Shown here piece by piece: positions 9,068 to 18,003 of a DNA stretch of 64,000 nucleotides. How positions within the stretch are numbered: the first letter of the stretch is position 1; each line of letters opens with the position of its first letter. Source of the stretch: Tardiphaga alba (GTDB taxonomy: Bacteria; Pseudomonadota; Alphaproteobacteria; Rhizobiales; Xanthobacteraceae). The position numbers and the translations under genes are program-made. Under the pieces are notes generated by a model. It had not been told where the DNA came from, made no database searches, and saw only the letters and a list, made by a program, of their open reading frames with translations. Where the stretch lies: positions 1,443,001 to 1,507,000 of the forward strand of contig NZ_CP036498.1 in the NCBI RefSeq assembly GCF_018279705.1, in the 5' to 3' direction.

Positions 9068-9763
9068 TCAGCCTCCCCGGCCGGGTGGATAGACGTAATC
9101 CAGTGTGGAATGCAGATGCGACGTCAGCATCGCCTGGGCGGCGCCGACATCGCGGGCGAGGACGCGATCGGCCAGAATCTGATGCGCCGCGACGAAACGC
9201 GCGCCGCTGTCGAAGCCGCGCATCATCACGCGGCGATAGCGATAGGCCTGATCGTAGAGTTCGGAATGTGCGGTCAGGAGCCGGCGCGAGCCGCAAGTAG
9301 CCAACAGCGCAGTGTGAAAGCCCTTGTGCAATCTGTCGAAGTCAGGCGCGCCCTCGCGGAATTCGTCGCCGGTGCGCTCGATGTGGCGGCGCATCTGATG
9401 CAGGGTGCCGAGAATGTCGGCCTCCCAGGCGTCGTCGCCGTTCTCGATGGCGAGGCGCACCGCCTCGACCTCGATCACGGTGCGCATCCGGGTGATATCG
9501 GCGAGGTCCTCACGGCTGACATCGGCCACGCGGAAGCCGCGCTGGCCGATGCCGACGATCAGTCCGCGCGAGATCAGCCGCGACAGCCCCTCGCGCATCG
9601 GCGTGGCGCCGATCTCGTAGCGTTGCACGAGATCGACGATGCCGAGGCGCGTGCCCGGCGCGAGATCGCCCGCAATGATGTCCTGCTCGAGACGCAACGC
9701 CGCGCGTTCGCTCAGTGTATCAGACGCAGCACCTTCCGGAGCTTTCGAGACGGTCGGCGCCAT
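9068..9763 (-). CDS. GntR-family regulator with FCD domain
   Basis: A 231-residue FadR-type transcription factor. The winged helix at about residues 18-82 includes IVDLVQRYEIGATPMREGLSRLISRGLI, and the FCD ligand-binding domain follows with metal-binding candidates D-x3-H (FDRLHKGFH) and histidines near the end. FCD regulators usually sense organic acids and repress nearby catabolic genes. Unusually it sits inside the transporter operon, between the binding-protein and ATPase genes. The likely operator is the AT-rich inverted repeat at 10743-10790 between the divergent binding protein and FAH genes. Confidence 0.9.
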   Translation of the reverse strand: MAPTVSKAPEGAASDTLSERAALRLEQDIIAGDLAPGTRLGIVDLVQRYEIGATPMREGLSRLISRGLIVGIGQRGFRVADVSREDLADITRMRTVIEVEAVRLAIENGDDAWEADILGTLHQMRRHIERTGDEFREGAPDFDRLHKGFHTALLATCGSRRLLTAHSELYDQAYRYRRVMMRGFDSGARFVAAHQILADRVLARDVGAAQAMLTSHLHSTLDYVYPPGRGG

Positions 9764-9778
9764 TGCAGTCAGTGCTTC

Positions 9779-10705
9779 CTACTTCAGAATGAGTTTGTTG
9801 AGATCGAGCTTGGTCTCGAGCATCTTCTGCGACGACATGATGTCGATCCACCAGGCGAGCTGCTCGGGCTTCAGTTCGGGCTCGGACTTGTTCGGCGGCG
9901 ACGCCTTCACCAGTTCGATGGTCTGCTTGGTGAATTTGGCGATCGAGGCCGACGCCTTCTCGCGATCGTCGTTGACGATCTTCGCGCCTTCGGCGATGGC
10001 CGCGCGAAATTTCTTGATCACTTCGGGATTCTTCGTCGCCCAGTCGCGCGAGGCGGCGTAGAAGATGATCGGCTCGCTGCGGTTCAACTCGCTCGCATAG
10101 CGCGCGCCGACGCTGCCGCTGCCGGCGGCAAGCATGCGCGACACCGTCGGCTCGGCGGTCAGCACCGCATCGACGCCGCCGGACTTGATAATGTCGGGCA
10201 TGGTCGGGAAGGTGACTTCGACGAAGTTGACCTTCTTCGGATCGACGCCCTTTTCCACCAGCCATTTCACGAACAGCACATGCAGGAAGGCGCCGAGGCC
10301 GGGGGCGCCGACTTTCTTGCCGACGAAATCCTTTGGCTCCTTGATGGTGATGCCGTTGCGCACGAATGCGGTGATGTTGGCATTCGATGAAGGGCCCATC
10401 ACGGTGGCGCCGGCGACGGCAACGAGGTCGAGGCCCCCATCGGCGGCCTGCAGGAACACGGTGGAGGTCGGTCCGCCGATCTGGATCGAGTTCGACATGA
10501 TCGCGGCGGGAATGTTCGAATTGATCGCGATCGGCACCATCTCGGCATCGAGGCCATGCTTCTTGAAGATGCCTTCGTCCACCGCGACCATGGCCGAGGC
10601 GCAGTCGGTGGTGGCGGTGCAGCCGATCTGAAGCTTGATCTGGGCCTGGGCCGTGCCGGTCAATGCAAGCATGGCGACGGCAGTGGTCATCATCCATCGG
10701 GTCAT
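9779..10705 (-). CDS. NitT/TauT-type ABC substrate-binding protein
   Basis: Periplasmic binding protein of the NMT1/THI5-like (SsuA/TauA) family, 308 residues. A signal peptide is evident: positively charged start, hydrophobic TAVAMLALTGTAQA, and a cut after AQA. The mature protein begins with the family pattern GCTATTDCASAMVAVDEGIFKKHGLD, in which the binding site prefers a small charged ligand. It is the first gene of the operon and is divergent from FAH across a 101-base AT-rich promoter region. It is the subunit that would decide what is imported; the ligand cannot be predicted from sequence by eye. Confidence 0.9.
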   Translation of the reverse strand: MTRWMMTTAVAMLALTGTAQAQIKLQIGCTATTDCASAMVAVDEGIFKKHGLDAEMVPIAINSNIPAAIMSNSIQIGGPTSTVFLQAADGGLDLVAVAGATVMGPSSNANITAFVRNGITIKEPKDFVGKKVGAPGLGAFLHVLFVKWLVEKGVDPKKVNFVEVTFPTMPDIIKSGGVDAVLTAEPTVSRMLAAGSGSVGARYASELNRSEPIIFYAASRDWATKNPEVIKKFRAAIAEGAKIVNDDREKASASIAKFTKQTIELVKASPPNKSEPELKPEQLAWWIDIMSSQKMLETKLDLNKLILK

Positions 10706-10742
10706 TGTCGTCTCTCCCTCATGACGATCTTTGCGATCGCCT

Positions 10743-10790
10743 CTTGTTTATCGATATTTTTTTTGATCATATATTTTTATCAAGAACAAG
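10743..10790. promoter_or_regulatory. AT-rich operator candidate between divergent operons
   Basis: Two nested inverted repeats: CTTGTT (10743-10748) with AACAAG (10785-10790), and TTGAT (10763-10767) with ATCAA (10779-10783). They lie in a markedly AT-rich patch between the binding-protein and FAH genes and are a likely binding site for the GntR regulator or a shared promoter. No experimental consensus is matched. Confidence 0.45.
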
Positions 10791-10806
10791 CAAGTGGGAG
10801 ACGCTC

Positions 10807-11793
10807 ATGAAACTCGCGACATATCGTGCCGGCGGTCAGGACAAAGTGGGGATCGTCCACGCCAATGATGCCAGGCTGTTCGATCTGGCGGCCGCCGCTG
10901 GCCGCGATGGCGGCGATCCCGCTTTCGCCTCCATGCTGGCGCTGATCGATGCCGGCGATGCCGCGCTCGACAAGGCTCGCGGCATTTTCGAGAAGCATGG
11001 CAGCGACGCTGCGCTGTCGGTCGCGGTGGCCGGGGCCGAGATCCTCGCGCCGGTGCCGGAGCCCCGGCAGTGCCGCGACGGCATGTCGTTTCCGATCCAC
11101 ATTCTCGGCGCGCCGAAAGGCCAGCGACGGCTCGCGGCACGCGCGGCGAATGACATGGCGGAATTGGCCCGGATCGATGCCGAACCGCCGGGTGAACTGC
11201 CCGATGTCTACAAGAAAATTCCCATCTACTACATCACCAACCGCTTCAGCGTGCGCGGCACCAACACCACGGTGCAGTGGCCGCGCTACAGCAAGGTGAT
11301 GGACTATGAACTCGAATATGGCGTCATCACCAAGAACAAGGGCGCCAACATCTCCGCTGCGAAAGCGAAAGATCACATCTTCGGCTACACCATCTTCAAT
11401 GACTTCTCTGCCCGCGATGCGCAGCGCCTCGAAATGGAAGGTCGTCTCGGTCCCGCCAAGGGCAAGAGCTTCGACGGCGGCAATGTGATGGGGCCATGGA
11501 TCGTCACCCCCGACGAGATCGGCGATCCCTACAAGCTGAAGATGGAATGCCGCGTGAACGGCAAGGTGCGCTCAGCGGGTGTCAGCGACGGCATGCTGTT
11601 CTCGTTCGAGGAGCTCATCGCCCATATCACGCAGGACGAGACGCTGATGCCCGGCGAATTCATCGGCTCCGGCACCGTCGGCAATGGCTGCGGTCTCGAA
11701 CTCGGCTGGTATCTCGAACACAATGACGAGATCGAACTCGAAGTCGAGAAGATCGGCGTGCTCAGGAACAAGGTGGTGCGGCAGGACGTGTGA
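10807..11793 (+). CDS. Fumarylacetoacetate hydrolase (FAH) family protein
   Basis: A 328-residue metal-dependent enzyme of the FAH superfamily, which cleaves C-C bonds of acylpyruvates or hydrates and decarboxylates ring-fission products. Start ATG 10807 has GGGAG upstream; the open frame before it has no ribosome site. The acidic metal ligands lie around DYELEYGVITKNKG and GYTIFNDFSARDAQ. A substrate glycine loop is at GSGTVGNGCGLELG. Members with this extended amino domain commonly act late in aromatic-compound breakdown. It heads a probable three-gene catabolic set with the cyclase and amidohydrolase, divergent from the importer. Confidence 0.88.
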   Translation: MKLATYRAGGQDKVGIVHANDARLFDLAAAAGRDGGDPAFASMLALIDAGDAALDKARGIFEKHGSDAALSVAVAGAEILAPVPEPRQCRDGMSFPIHILGAPKGQRRLAARAANDMAELARIDAEPPGELPDVYKKIPIYYITNRFSVRGTNTTVQWPRYSKVMDYELEYGVITKNKGANISAAKAKDHIFGYTIFNDFSARDAQRLEMEGRLGPAKGKSFDGGNVMGPWIVTPDEIGDPYKLKMECRVNGKVRSAGVSDGMLFSFEELIAHITQDETLMPGEFIGSGTVGNGCGLELGWYLEHNDEIELEVEKIGVLRNKVVRQDV

Positions 11794-11861
11794 CGCACGC
11801 CCTGTCGAGCGCGCAATTGCGCGTTATGACCGGGCGATCCAGTAAACGCGAATTCTGCAGA

Positions 11862-11883
11862 ATCACCCGCTGTCGCGGGTGAT
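11862..11883. repeat. Short intergenic palindrome (REP-like)
   Basis: ATCACCCGC-TGTC-GCGGGTGAT is a perfect nine-base stem with a four-base loop between the FAH and cyclase genes. Similar elements are dispersed in bradyrhizobial genomes. It may reduce or process the shared transcript. Confidence 0.55.
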
Positions 11884-11953
11884 GACAAGCGAGCGGGAGG
11901 CGAAACGCCTTTCGCAACGACGACACGAAACAAAAACACAACGAGGAAAACCC

Positions 11954-12727
11954 ATGGCCCGCAAACTCATCGACATCTCCGTTCCCCTGCAGAACGATGT
12001 TCCCGCCGATCCGCCAGGCAACCACCCGACCATCAACTATATCGACCATCAACAGGGCCTGCCGCGGATGCTGCAGTTCTTCGACGGGTTGAAGAAGGAC
12101 GATCTGCCGGATGGTGAGGGCTGGGCGGTGGAGCAGATCTCGCTCTCCACCCATAACGGTACGCATCTCGATGCGCCCTATCACTTCCACCCCACCATGA
12201 ATCGCGGCGAGCGGTCGTGGACCATCGATGAAGTGCCGCTCGAATGGTGCTTCCAGCCGGGCGTGAAGCTCGACTTCCGCCATCTGCCCGATGGCTATGT
12301 CGCCACCGCCAAGGACGTCGAAGATGAGCTCAAGCGCATCGGTCACACGCTGAGCCCGCTGGAGATCGTGGTGGTGAATACGTCGGCCGGCGTCAAATAC
12401 GGCCAGCAGGACTACGTCAATTCCGGCTGCGGCATGGGATATGACGCCACCATGTATCTGCTCGAACGCGGCGTGCGCCTCACCGGCATCGATGGCTGGA
12501 GTTGGGATGCGCCGTTCGTGTTCACCGCGCAGAAATATGCCGAGACCAAGGACGCCAGCCTGATCTGGGAAGGCCACAAGGCAGGTCGCCACATCGGCTA
12601 TTGCCACATCGAGAAGCTGCACAATCTCGAAGGCCTTCCATCCACCGGCTTCATGGTGTCGTGCTTCCCGGTGAAGATCGAGAAGGCATCGGCCGGCTGG
12701 ACCCGCGCCGTGGCGATCATCGATTAG
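11954..12727 (+). CDS. Cyclase-family hydrolase (kynurenine formamidase / isatin hydrolase-like)
   Basis: A 257-residue member of the cyclase superfamily, metal-dependent hydrolases that open amide or lactam bonds. The defining motif H-x-G-T-H-x-D-x-P-x-H is intact (HNGTHLDAPYHF, about residue 66). Start ATG 11954 follows AGGAAAACCC. Known relatives are kynurenine formamidase (KynB) and isatin hydrolase. The sequence is longer than KynB (about 210) and closer in length to isatin hydrolases (about 260). The FAH neighbour and Tat amidohydrolase suggest successive hydrolysis of a nitrogen-containing aromatic; this is inference. Confidence 0.88.
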   Translation: MARKLIDISVPLQNDVPADPPGNHPTINYIDHQQGLPRMLQFFDGLKKDDLPDGEGWAVEQISLSTHNGTHLDAPYHFHPTMNRGERSWTIDEVPLEWCFQPGVKLDFRHLPDGYVATAKDVEDELKRIGHTLSPLEIVVVNTSAGVKYGQQDYVNSGCGMGYDATMYLLERGVRLTGIDGWSWDAPFVFTAQKYAETKDASLIWEGHKAGRHIGYCHIEKLHNLEGLPSTGFMVSCFPVKIEKASAGWTRAVAIID

Positions 12728-12749
12728 GCACCGAGGCAACGGAAGGTGA

Positions 12750-13853
12750 ATGGCCATGAAACTCGGCGGGATGCTGCCCGGATCATGCAACTGCATGCTC
12801 CATTCGACCAATCTTCTGTCATATACATCATCGAGCCGGCGCGGTTTCCTGCGTGGGCTGGCGGGCGCTGCCGTCGTGGCGGCAGCTGGCACCGGACAAC
12901 GGGCGCGCGCGGCGGAAGGTGCACCGTTTCGTATCGATGTCCATCATCACCTGTCGCCGCCGACCTATGTGTCGGCGTCGAAGGCCGGCAATTTCGGTGA
13001 TCCGTTGATGCAGAACTGGACGCCCGAAAAGTCGATCGCGGACATGGACAAGGCCGGCATCGCCGTGTCCATTCTGTCGGTGACGACGCCGGCACTCAAT
13101 GTCGTGACAGGACAACAGGCGCGCTCCTTGGCCCGCGAGTCCAACGAATATGCCGCCAGGCTGGTGGCCGATCATCGCGGCCGGTTCGGCAGTTTCGCGA
13201 TGGTACCGTTGCGCGACATCGATGGTTCGCTGCAGGAAATCGCCTATGCGCTCGACGTCCTGAAAGCTGACGGGATCGGCCTGATGACGAGCTATGGCGA
13301 CAAGTGGCTTGGCGATCCCTCCTTCATTCCGGTGATGGAGGAGCTCAACCGGCGCAAGGCGCTCGTCTATACGCATCCGACGGGAGCGAATTGCTGCGTC
13401 AATCTGGCTCCGACGCAGCAGCCGGTCATGATTGAATTCGGCACCGACACCACCCGCACGATTGCCGATATCATCTTCAGCGGCAATGCGCGCAGATTCC
13501 CGGACATCCGGTGGATCTTCTCCCATGCCGGCGGCACGATGCCATTCCTGATCGAACGCTTCGTGCGCAATCCGATGCTCGATCCGAAAGCCAAAGGGTC
13601 CGTGCCCGATGGGACATTGGCTGAACTGAAGCGCTTCTACTACGACACGGCGCAGACTTCGAACAAGGGCTCGATGTCGGCGCTGGCCGCGATCATTCCG
13701 GCGTCGCAGATACTGTTCGGCACCGACTTCCCCTATCGGACGGGCATCGATCATGTGGAAGGATTGCGCAATGCCGGCGTATTTTCCAGCGACGAGCTGG
13801 CCGGCATCGAACGCGGCAATGCAGCGAAGCTGATGCCGCGACTGGGTGGATAG
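12750..13853 (+). CDS. Tat-exported amidohydrolase (ACMSD-like TIM barrel)
   Basis: A 367-residue amidohydrolase-2 family protein. Residues 29-55 contain a twin-arginine signal (SSRRGFLRGLAGAAVVAAAG, cleavage near ARA-AEG), so the folded enzyme is exported. Metal ligands: DVHHHL at the start of the barrel, the histidine in YTHPTGANCC, FSHAGG and the aspartate in GTDFPY. Relatives include aminocarboxymuconate-semialdehyde decarboxylase and other non-oxidative decarboxylases, most of which are cytoplasmic. ATG 12750 is preceded by GGAAGGTGA. It follows the cyclase gene by 22 bases, so the two are co-transcribed. Confidence 0.87.
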   Translation: MAMKLGGMLPGSCNCMLHSTNLLSYTSSSRRGFLRGLAGAAVVAAAGTGQRARAAEGAPFRIDVHHHLSPPTYVSASKAGNFGDPLMQNWTPEKSIADMDKAGIAVSILSVTTPALNVVTGQQARSLARESNEYAARLVADHRGRFGSFAMVPLRDIDGSLQEIAYALDVLKADGIGLMTSYGDKWLGDPSFIPVMEELNRRKALVYTHPTGANCCVNLAPTQQPVMIEFGTDTTRTIADIIFSGNARRFPDIRWIFSHAGGTMPFLIERFVRNPMLDPKAKGSVPDGTLAELKRFYYDTAQTSNKGSMSALAAIIPASQILFGTDFPYRTGIDHVEGLRNAGVFSSDELAGIERGNAAKLMPRLGG

Positions 13854-13883
13854 GCGAAGAGAGGTTGCAAGACAGCTAATGGC

Positions 13884-13924
13884 CTCCCTCCCTCCAGCCG
13901 CGCAGCGGCGCAGTGGGGAGGGAG
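13884..13924. terminator. CT-rich hairpin between convergent genes
   Basis: CTCCCTCCC (13884-13892) and GGGAGGGAG (13916-13924) form a nine-base perfect stem. It lies between the ends of the amidohydrolase gene and hemE. It may be a terminator or a dispersed palindrome; there is no T-run. Confidence 0.45.
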
Positions 13925-13931
13925 AAGAAAG

Positions 13932-14987
13932 CTAGCCCCTAAAATCCCGCACGCGTTTCACCATCTGCTCCACATGCGCGATCGGTGTTTCCGGCTGGAT
14001 GCCGTGACCGAGATTGAAGAGGAAACGGCCCTGCGCGTAATTCGCCAGCACATCGTCGATGGCGCGGTCGAGGGCTGCGCCGCCGGCGATCAGCACCAGC
14101 GGATCGAGATTGCCCTGCACGGCGACGCGGCTCTGCACGCGATCACGAATGAAGCCGGGCTCCGCAGCCCAGTCGATGCTCACCGCATCGACGCCGGTCG
14201 CTTCCACATAGCCCGGCAACTGCGCGCCGGCGCCGCGGGGAAAACCGATGATCTTCGCATTCGGCACCTTGGCGCGCACGCCGGCAACGATTCGCTTCGT
14301 CGGCTCCACCGACCAGCGCTGGAATTCCGCGGCCGGCAGCACGCCGGCCCATGTATCGAAGATCTGCAGCACTTCGGCACTGGCTTCGAGCTGGCGCAAC
14401 AGATACTGGATCGAGTTCTCCACGATCACATCGATGATCGTCGAAAATGCTTCGGGATGGCGATAGGCCATCATGCGCGCGGGCCCCTGATCGGGCGTGC
14501 CGCGGCCGGCGACCATATAGGTCGCGACCGTCCACGGCGCGCCGCAGAAGCCGATCAGCGTCACTTTCGGATCGAGGGCAGCACGCACGCGGCGCAGCGC
14601 TTCGAAGACCGCATCGAGCTTGCCGAAATCTGCCGCGCGCGAGAGCGTGGCGACCTGCTCCGGCGTGTCGAGCGGATCGAGCCGCGGGCCTTCGCCGGCC
14701 TCGAAGCGCACGCTGCGCCCGAGCGCATAGGGAATGACGAGAATGTCCGAGAAGATGATCGCGGCGTCGAAGCCGAAGCGGCGGATCGGCTGCAGCGTGA
14801 CTTCGGTGGCGAAATCCGGATTGAAGCAGAGATCGAGGAAGCCGCCGGCCTGTTCGCGGACCTTGCGATATTCCGGCAGATAGCGTCCGGCCTGCCGCAT
14901 CATCCACAATGGCGGCGTGCTCCGGCGCTGGCCGTTGAGGACGTCGAGAAAGGGCTTTGCAGGCGAGGTCGTGTCGGACGAGGTCAA
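13932..14987 (-). CDS. hemE: Uroporphyrinogen decarboxylase
   Basis: Converts uroporphyrinogen III to coproporphyrinogen III in tetrapyrrole synthesis. 351 residues, the usual length. Signature motifs: [16 protein letters not shown] near the amino end (substrate arginines), the catalytic aspartate in [10 protein letters not shown], and [13 protein letters not shown]. It is divergent from hemF across a 178-base region. In many Rhizobiales hemE sits beside hemH and rho; here it does not, so it could be a relocated or second copy. That can only be settled with the rest of the genome. Confidence 0.95.
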   Translation of the reverse strand: MTSSDTTSPAKPFLDVLNGQRRSTPPLWMMRQAGRYLPEYRKVREQAGGFLDLCFNPDFATEVTLQPIRRFGFDAAIIFSDILVIPYALGRSVRFEAGEGPRLDPLDTPEQVATLSRAADFGKLDAVFEALRRVRAALDPKVTLIGFCGAPWTVATYMVAGRGTPDQGPARMMAYRHPEAFSTIIDVIVENSIQYLLRQLEASAEVLQIFDTWAGVLPAAEFQRWSVEPTKRIVAGVRAKVPNAKIIGFPRGAGAQLPGYVEATGVDAVSIDWAAEPGFIRDRVQSRVAVQGNLDPLVLIAGGAALDRAIDDVLANYAQGRFLFNLGHGIQPETPIAHVEQMVKRVRDFRG

Positions 14988-15086
14988 GGGCAGGTTCCGC
15001 GATTAAGGAGGCCGGAAAAGGTGCGGCTCCTGATACACGCTCATGCCGGGCTTGGCGAGGCGCGGCCAGCCGGGGCTCCTGCATTC

Positions 15087-15100
15087 TTGATATATCGCAA
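15087..15100. promoter_or_regulatory. Possible FixK-type box between hemE and hemF
   Basis: TTGATATATCGCAA fits the relaxed FixK2 pattern TTG(A/C)-N6-(T/G)CAA. Activation at -41.5 would place a hemF transcript start near 15135, 31 bases before its ATG. One half-site deviates from TTGA/TCAA, so this is a weaker candidate than the boxes at 3.9 kb. Confidence 0.4.
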
Positions 15101-15165
15101 GGTGCGAGGGCGACAAAAGCCGCATATAAAGCGTATAAATCGTGAACTCATTGCCCAAGATCGAC

Positions 15166-16050
15166 ATGACGACAGACATTGCCTCCGATATCGCGCAGCA
15201 ACGCGCCAGAGCCAAAGAGTGGTTCGAATCCCTGCGCGATCGCATCTGCGCCGAGATCGAGACACTGGAACGGGACGCGCCCCAGGCGCTGTTTCCCGGA
15301 ACGCCTGCGACATTCACTTTCAAGCCCTGGACGCGCAAAACCGGGAGTGGCGGCGGTGTCGGTGGTTTCCTGTCGGGGGGGCGCCTGTTCGAGAAGATCG
15401 GCATCCATACGTCGTCGGCCAATGGCAAACTGTCGCCCGAGATGGCACGCGCGATGCCGGGCAGCGGTGCGCAGCTCGATTATGTCTCCACCAGCATCAG
15501 CCTGATCATGCATCCGCGTTCGCCGCGCGTGCCGACCGTGCATATGAACACGCGTTTCCTCGCCACGTCTGTCGGCTGGTTCGGCGGTGGCGCCGATCTC
15601 ACGCCGATGCTGCCGGCGCAGCGCACGCCGGATGCGCCCGATACGGTCACCTTCCATGACGCGATGCGCGCCGCCTGCGATGCGCATGATCCCGGCTACT
15701 ATCCGAAATTCAAGGCGTGGGCCGACGACTACTTCTTCCTGCCGCATCGCGGCGTCGCCCGCGGCGTCGGCGGCATCTTTTACGATCAGCTGAACAGCGG
15801 CGACTTCGAGAAGGACTTTGCCTTCACGCGCGATGTCGGCGCCGCTTTCCTCGATATCTATCCGCGCATCGTGCGGACACGGATGCAGGAAGCCTGGACT
15901 GACGAGGAACGCGCGCAGCAACTGGAAACGCGCGGTCTTTATGTCGAATTCAACCTGCTCTATGACAAGGGCACGATGTTCGGCCTGCAGACCGGCGGCA
16001 ACACCGAGACCATCATGAGCTCGATGCCGCCGATGGTGAGCTGGACGTAG
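15166..16050 (+). CDS. hemF: Oxygen-dependent coproporphyrinogen III oxidase
   Basis: Catalyses the aerobic oxidative decarboxylation of coproporphyrinogen III to protoporphyrinogen IX. 294 residues from ATG 15166; an upstream GTG at 15142 would add eight residues, and neither has a strong ribosome site. Conserved family stretches: GGGVGGFLSGGRLFEK, VPTVHMNTRF, GWFGGGADLTPM, HRGVARGVGGIFYDQL and LLYDKGTMFGLQTGGN. Divergent from hemE, and immediately convergent with a heme oxygenase gene with no intergenic base. A FixK-like box lies upstream. Confidence 0.95.
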   Translation: MTTDIASDIAQQRARAKEWFESLRDRICAEIETLERDAPQALFPGTPATFTFKPWTRKTGSGGGVGGFLSGGRLFEKIGIHTSSANGKLSPEMARAMPGSGAQLDYVSTSISLIMHPRSPRVPTVHMNTRFLATSVGWFGGGADLTPMLPAQRTPDAPDTVTFHDAMRAACDAHDPGYYPKFKAWADDYFFLPHRGVARGVGGIFYDQLNSGDFEKDFAFTRDVGAAFLDIYPRIVRTRMQEAWTDEERAQQLETRGLYVEFNLLYDKGTMFGLQTGGNTETIMSSMPPMVSWT

Positions 16051-16719
16051 CTATGACGCGGGTACCGCTTCGATCGCGGCCTGCACCGCCCAGGACAGGT
16101 CGGTGTTGAGCTGGAAGGCCAGCGAGCCTTCTGCGACGATGGCCTGCGGATTGGCGGCAAGCTTGCCGGCGGCATCCAGCGCGTTGCGATAGTCGCTCTT
16201 GAGCGCGGCGAGATCGGCATGGGCCGGGAAGTCGTAGAACGCCAGTTCGTTCGGCTGCAGGCCGGGCTTCTTCGCCAACAGGCGCTTCAGGATCTGGCCG
16301 CCGGAGAGATCACCGAGATAGCGCGTATAGGCGTGAGCGATCAGCAATTCGCCGTTGCCCTTCGCTGCCTCCTCGATGCGCTTTGCATAGGCGGTGCCTT
16401 CGGCGAGCAACGGGATCGCCGAAAAGTCGCCGCCGCACATGGCGACCAGATCGGCCTTGAGTGGCGACGAACGGTCGAGCCGATAGGCGGCCAGAGCGGC
16501 GAGGACGGGATTGTCGCGGTGGCTTTCGAGGCCGGCTTCGAGCGCCTGATAGGCCGGCAGCAGATTGCGCTGCAGCAGGACATAGCCCTCGCGGCTGACA
16601 TCCCCGCGCAGCATGTCGCGGATGATGCCGGAGCGCTCTGCCTCGGTATGCAGTGTCTTGGTCGATACATAGAGATCGGTCACGACGCTGGTCGGCGAGG
16701 TGGGCGAGGGGGCCGTCAT
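16051..16719 (-). CDS. Heme oxygenase (biliverdin-producing)
   Basis: Opens heme to biliverdin, CO and iron. 222 residues, all helical, no signal peptide. The proximal heme-ligand region LHTEAERSG (about residue 19) and the distal helix YTRYLGDLSGGQIL (about residue 130, with the flexible GG) match HmuO/HO-1 closely. Start ATG 16719. In this bacterial group heme oxygenases usually supply biliverdin to bacteriophytochromes or release iron from heme. No phytochrome or heme-uptake gene is in the window, so the use is open. It abuts hemF tail to tail. Confidence 0.9.
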   Translation of the reverse strand: MTAPSPTSPTSVVTDLYVSTKTLHTEAERSGIIRDMLRGDVSREGYVLLQRNLLPAYQALEAGLESHRDNPVLAALAAYRLDRSSPLKADLVAMCGGDFSAIPLLAEGTAYAKRIEEAAKGNGELLIAHAYTRYLGDLSGGQILKRLLAKKPGLQPNELAFYDFPAHADLAALKSDYRNALDAAGKLAANPQAIVAEGSLAFQLNTDLSWAVQAAIEAVPAS

Positions 16720-16869
16720 GGAAGTCTCCGGTATTTTGTCTGGAACTCAGCGGCCGGACCATACCACCTTCGCGGATGGTCACAAGTTTGCAGCGGATGG
16801 CGCGAATCCCGCCTTGTCGGCCCGTAACCGGGCATGCCAGAACACATCGACTTGACCCTTGGAGACCCG

Positions 16870-17877
16870 ATGACCGTCCGCACCGACCTGTTTCAACACA
16901 CTGCCGATTTCGCCGGTCAGGACCCTCTCCGCCAGGCGACTGCAGCGGCGGTCGATGCCTTCGCCAAAGCCTCCATCGCCATTTCCGAACTGATCGGCCG
17001 CGGCGCGCTGGCCGGGATCACCGGCGCCACCCAGGGTAGCGAAAACGCCGACGGCGACGTGCAAAAAGACCTCGACGTCCGCGCCGACGAGATGGTCCGC
17101 GCGGCGCTGAAGGATGTCGCATGGGGAGCGCTGGCCTCGGAGGAAGCCGAGACCGCGGATATTCGTGACAGCGGCGGCATCATCGATATCGCCTATGATC
17201 CGCTCGATGGATCGTCGAATATCGAGACCAACATGACCGTGGGCACGATCTTCTCGATCATGCCATCGGTGGCCGGCAAGGTGCCGTTCACCTCGCCGGG
17301 CAGTGCGCAGGTCGCCGCGGGCTTCGTCGTCTACGGGCCCCAGACCTCGCTGGTGCTCACGCTCGGCCATGGCGTCGATATTTTTACGCTGGATCGTGCG
17401 AGCGGACGCTATCAGCGCATCCGAAGCGATGTGCAGATCTCCGCCGATTGCGCCGAATTTGCCATTAACGCATCGAACCAGCGCCACTGGGAAGCGCCGG
17501 TGCGTGATTTCGTCGAGCAGTGCCTCGCCGGCAAGGATGGCGCGAAAGCCAAGAACTTCAACATGCGCTGGATCGCAGCGTTGGTTGCCGAGGCTTATCG
17601 CATTCTCGTGCGCGGCGGCGTGTTTCTGTATCCCGGCGACGCGCGCAAGGGTTACAGCGATGGCCGCCTACGTCTTGTTTATGAGGCGCATCCGATGGCG
17701 TTCATCGTCGAACAGGCCGGCGGCGCAGCGACGACTGGTCGTCGGCGCATTCTCGATGTAGCGCCGACCGCGATACATCAGCGCATTCCGCTGATCATGG
17801 GATCGAAGAACGAGGTTGCATGCCTCGAAGCATTGCACCTCGACGCCGATGGCGCATCCGTGCAGGCGGCGGAATAG
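16870..17877 (+). CDS. fbp: Class I fructose-1,6-bisphosphatase
   Basis: Hydrolyses fructose 1,6-bisphosphate in gluconeogenesis or the Calvin cycle. 335 residues from ATG 16870, with GGAG six bases upstream; the in-frame ATG at 16834 has no ribosome site. Metal and substrate motifs: EEAE (about residue 93), [14 protein letters not shown] (about residue 111), [16 protein letters not shown] and the [11 protein letters not shown] loop. The gene stands alone, with no cbb genes nearby, so a gluconeogenic role is more likely than carbon fixation. Confidence 0.93.
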   Translation: MTVRTDLFQHTADFAGQDPLRQATAAAVDAFAKASIAISELIGRGALAGITGATQGSENADGDVQKDLDVRADEMVRAALKDVAWGALASEEAETADIRDSGGIIDIAYDPLDGSSNIETNMTVGTIFSIMPSVAGKVPFTSPGSAQVAAGFVVYGPQTSLVLTLGHGVDIFTLDRASGRYQRIRSDVQISADCAEFAINASNQRHWEAPVRDFVEQCLAGKDGAKAKNFNMRWIAALVAEAYRILVRGGVFLYPGDARKGYSDGRLRLVYEAHPMAFIVEQAGGAATTGRRRILDVAPTAIHQRIPLIMGSKNEVACLEALHLDADGASVQAAE

Positions 17878-18003
17878 CCGAACTACACTTCGTCATTTGG
17901 AGCGATTCAAAGCTACAGGGCTTCTAAGCGACGAGGCCCGGAAAGCGGTTGAGCGGCGCGATCTCAGAGCCTAGACAGGCGCGGGGTCGCGAAGGAAAAG
18001 CTC

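Noticed and set aside
15200..15240. TGGTTCGAATCC resembling a tRNA T-loop
   Set aside because: It lies inside the hemF coding sequence with no flanking acceptor or anticodon stems.
13974..15659. 561-codon plus-strand frame across hemE and hemF
   Set aside because: Antisense to the conserved hemE for most of its length; no domain; typical of GC-rich shadow frames.
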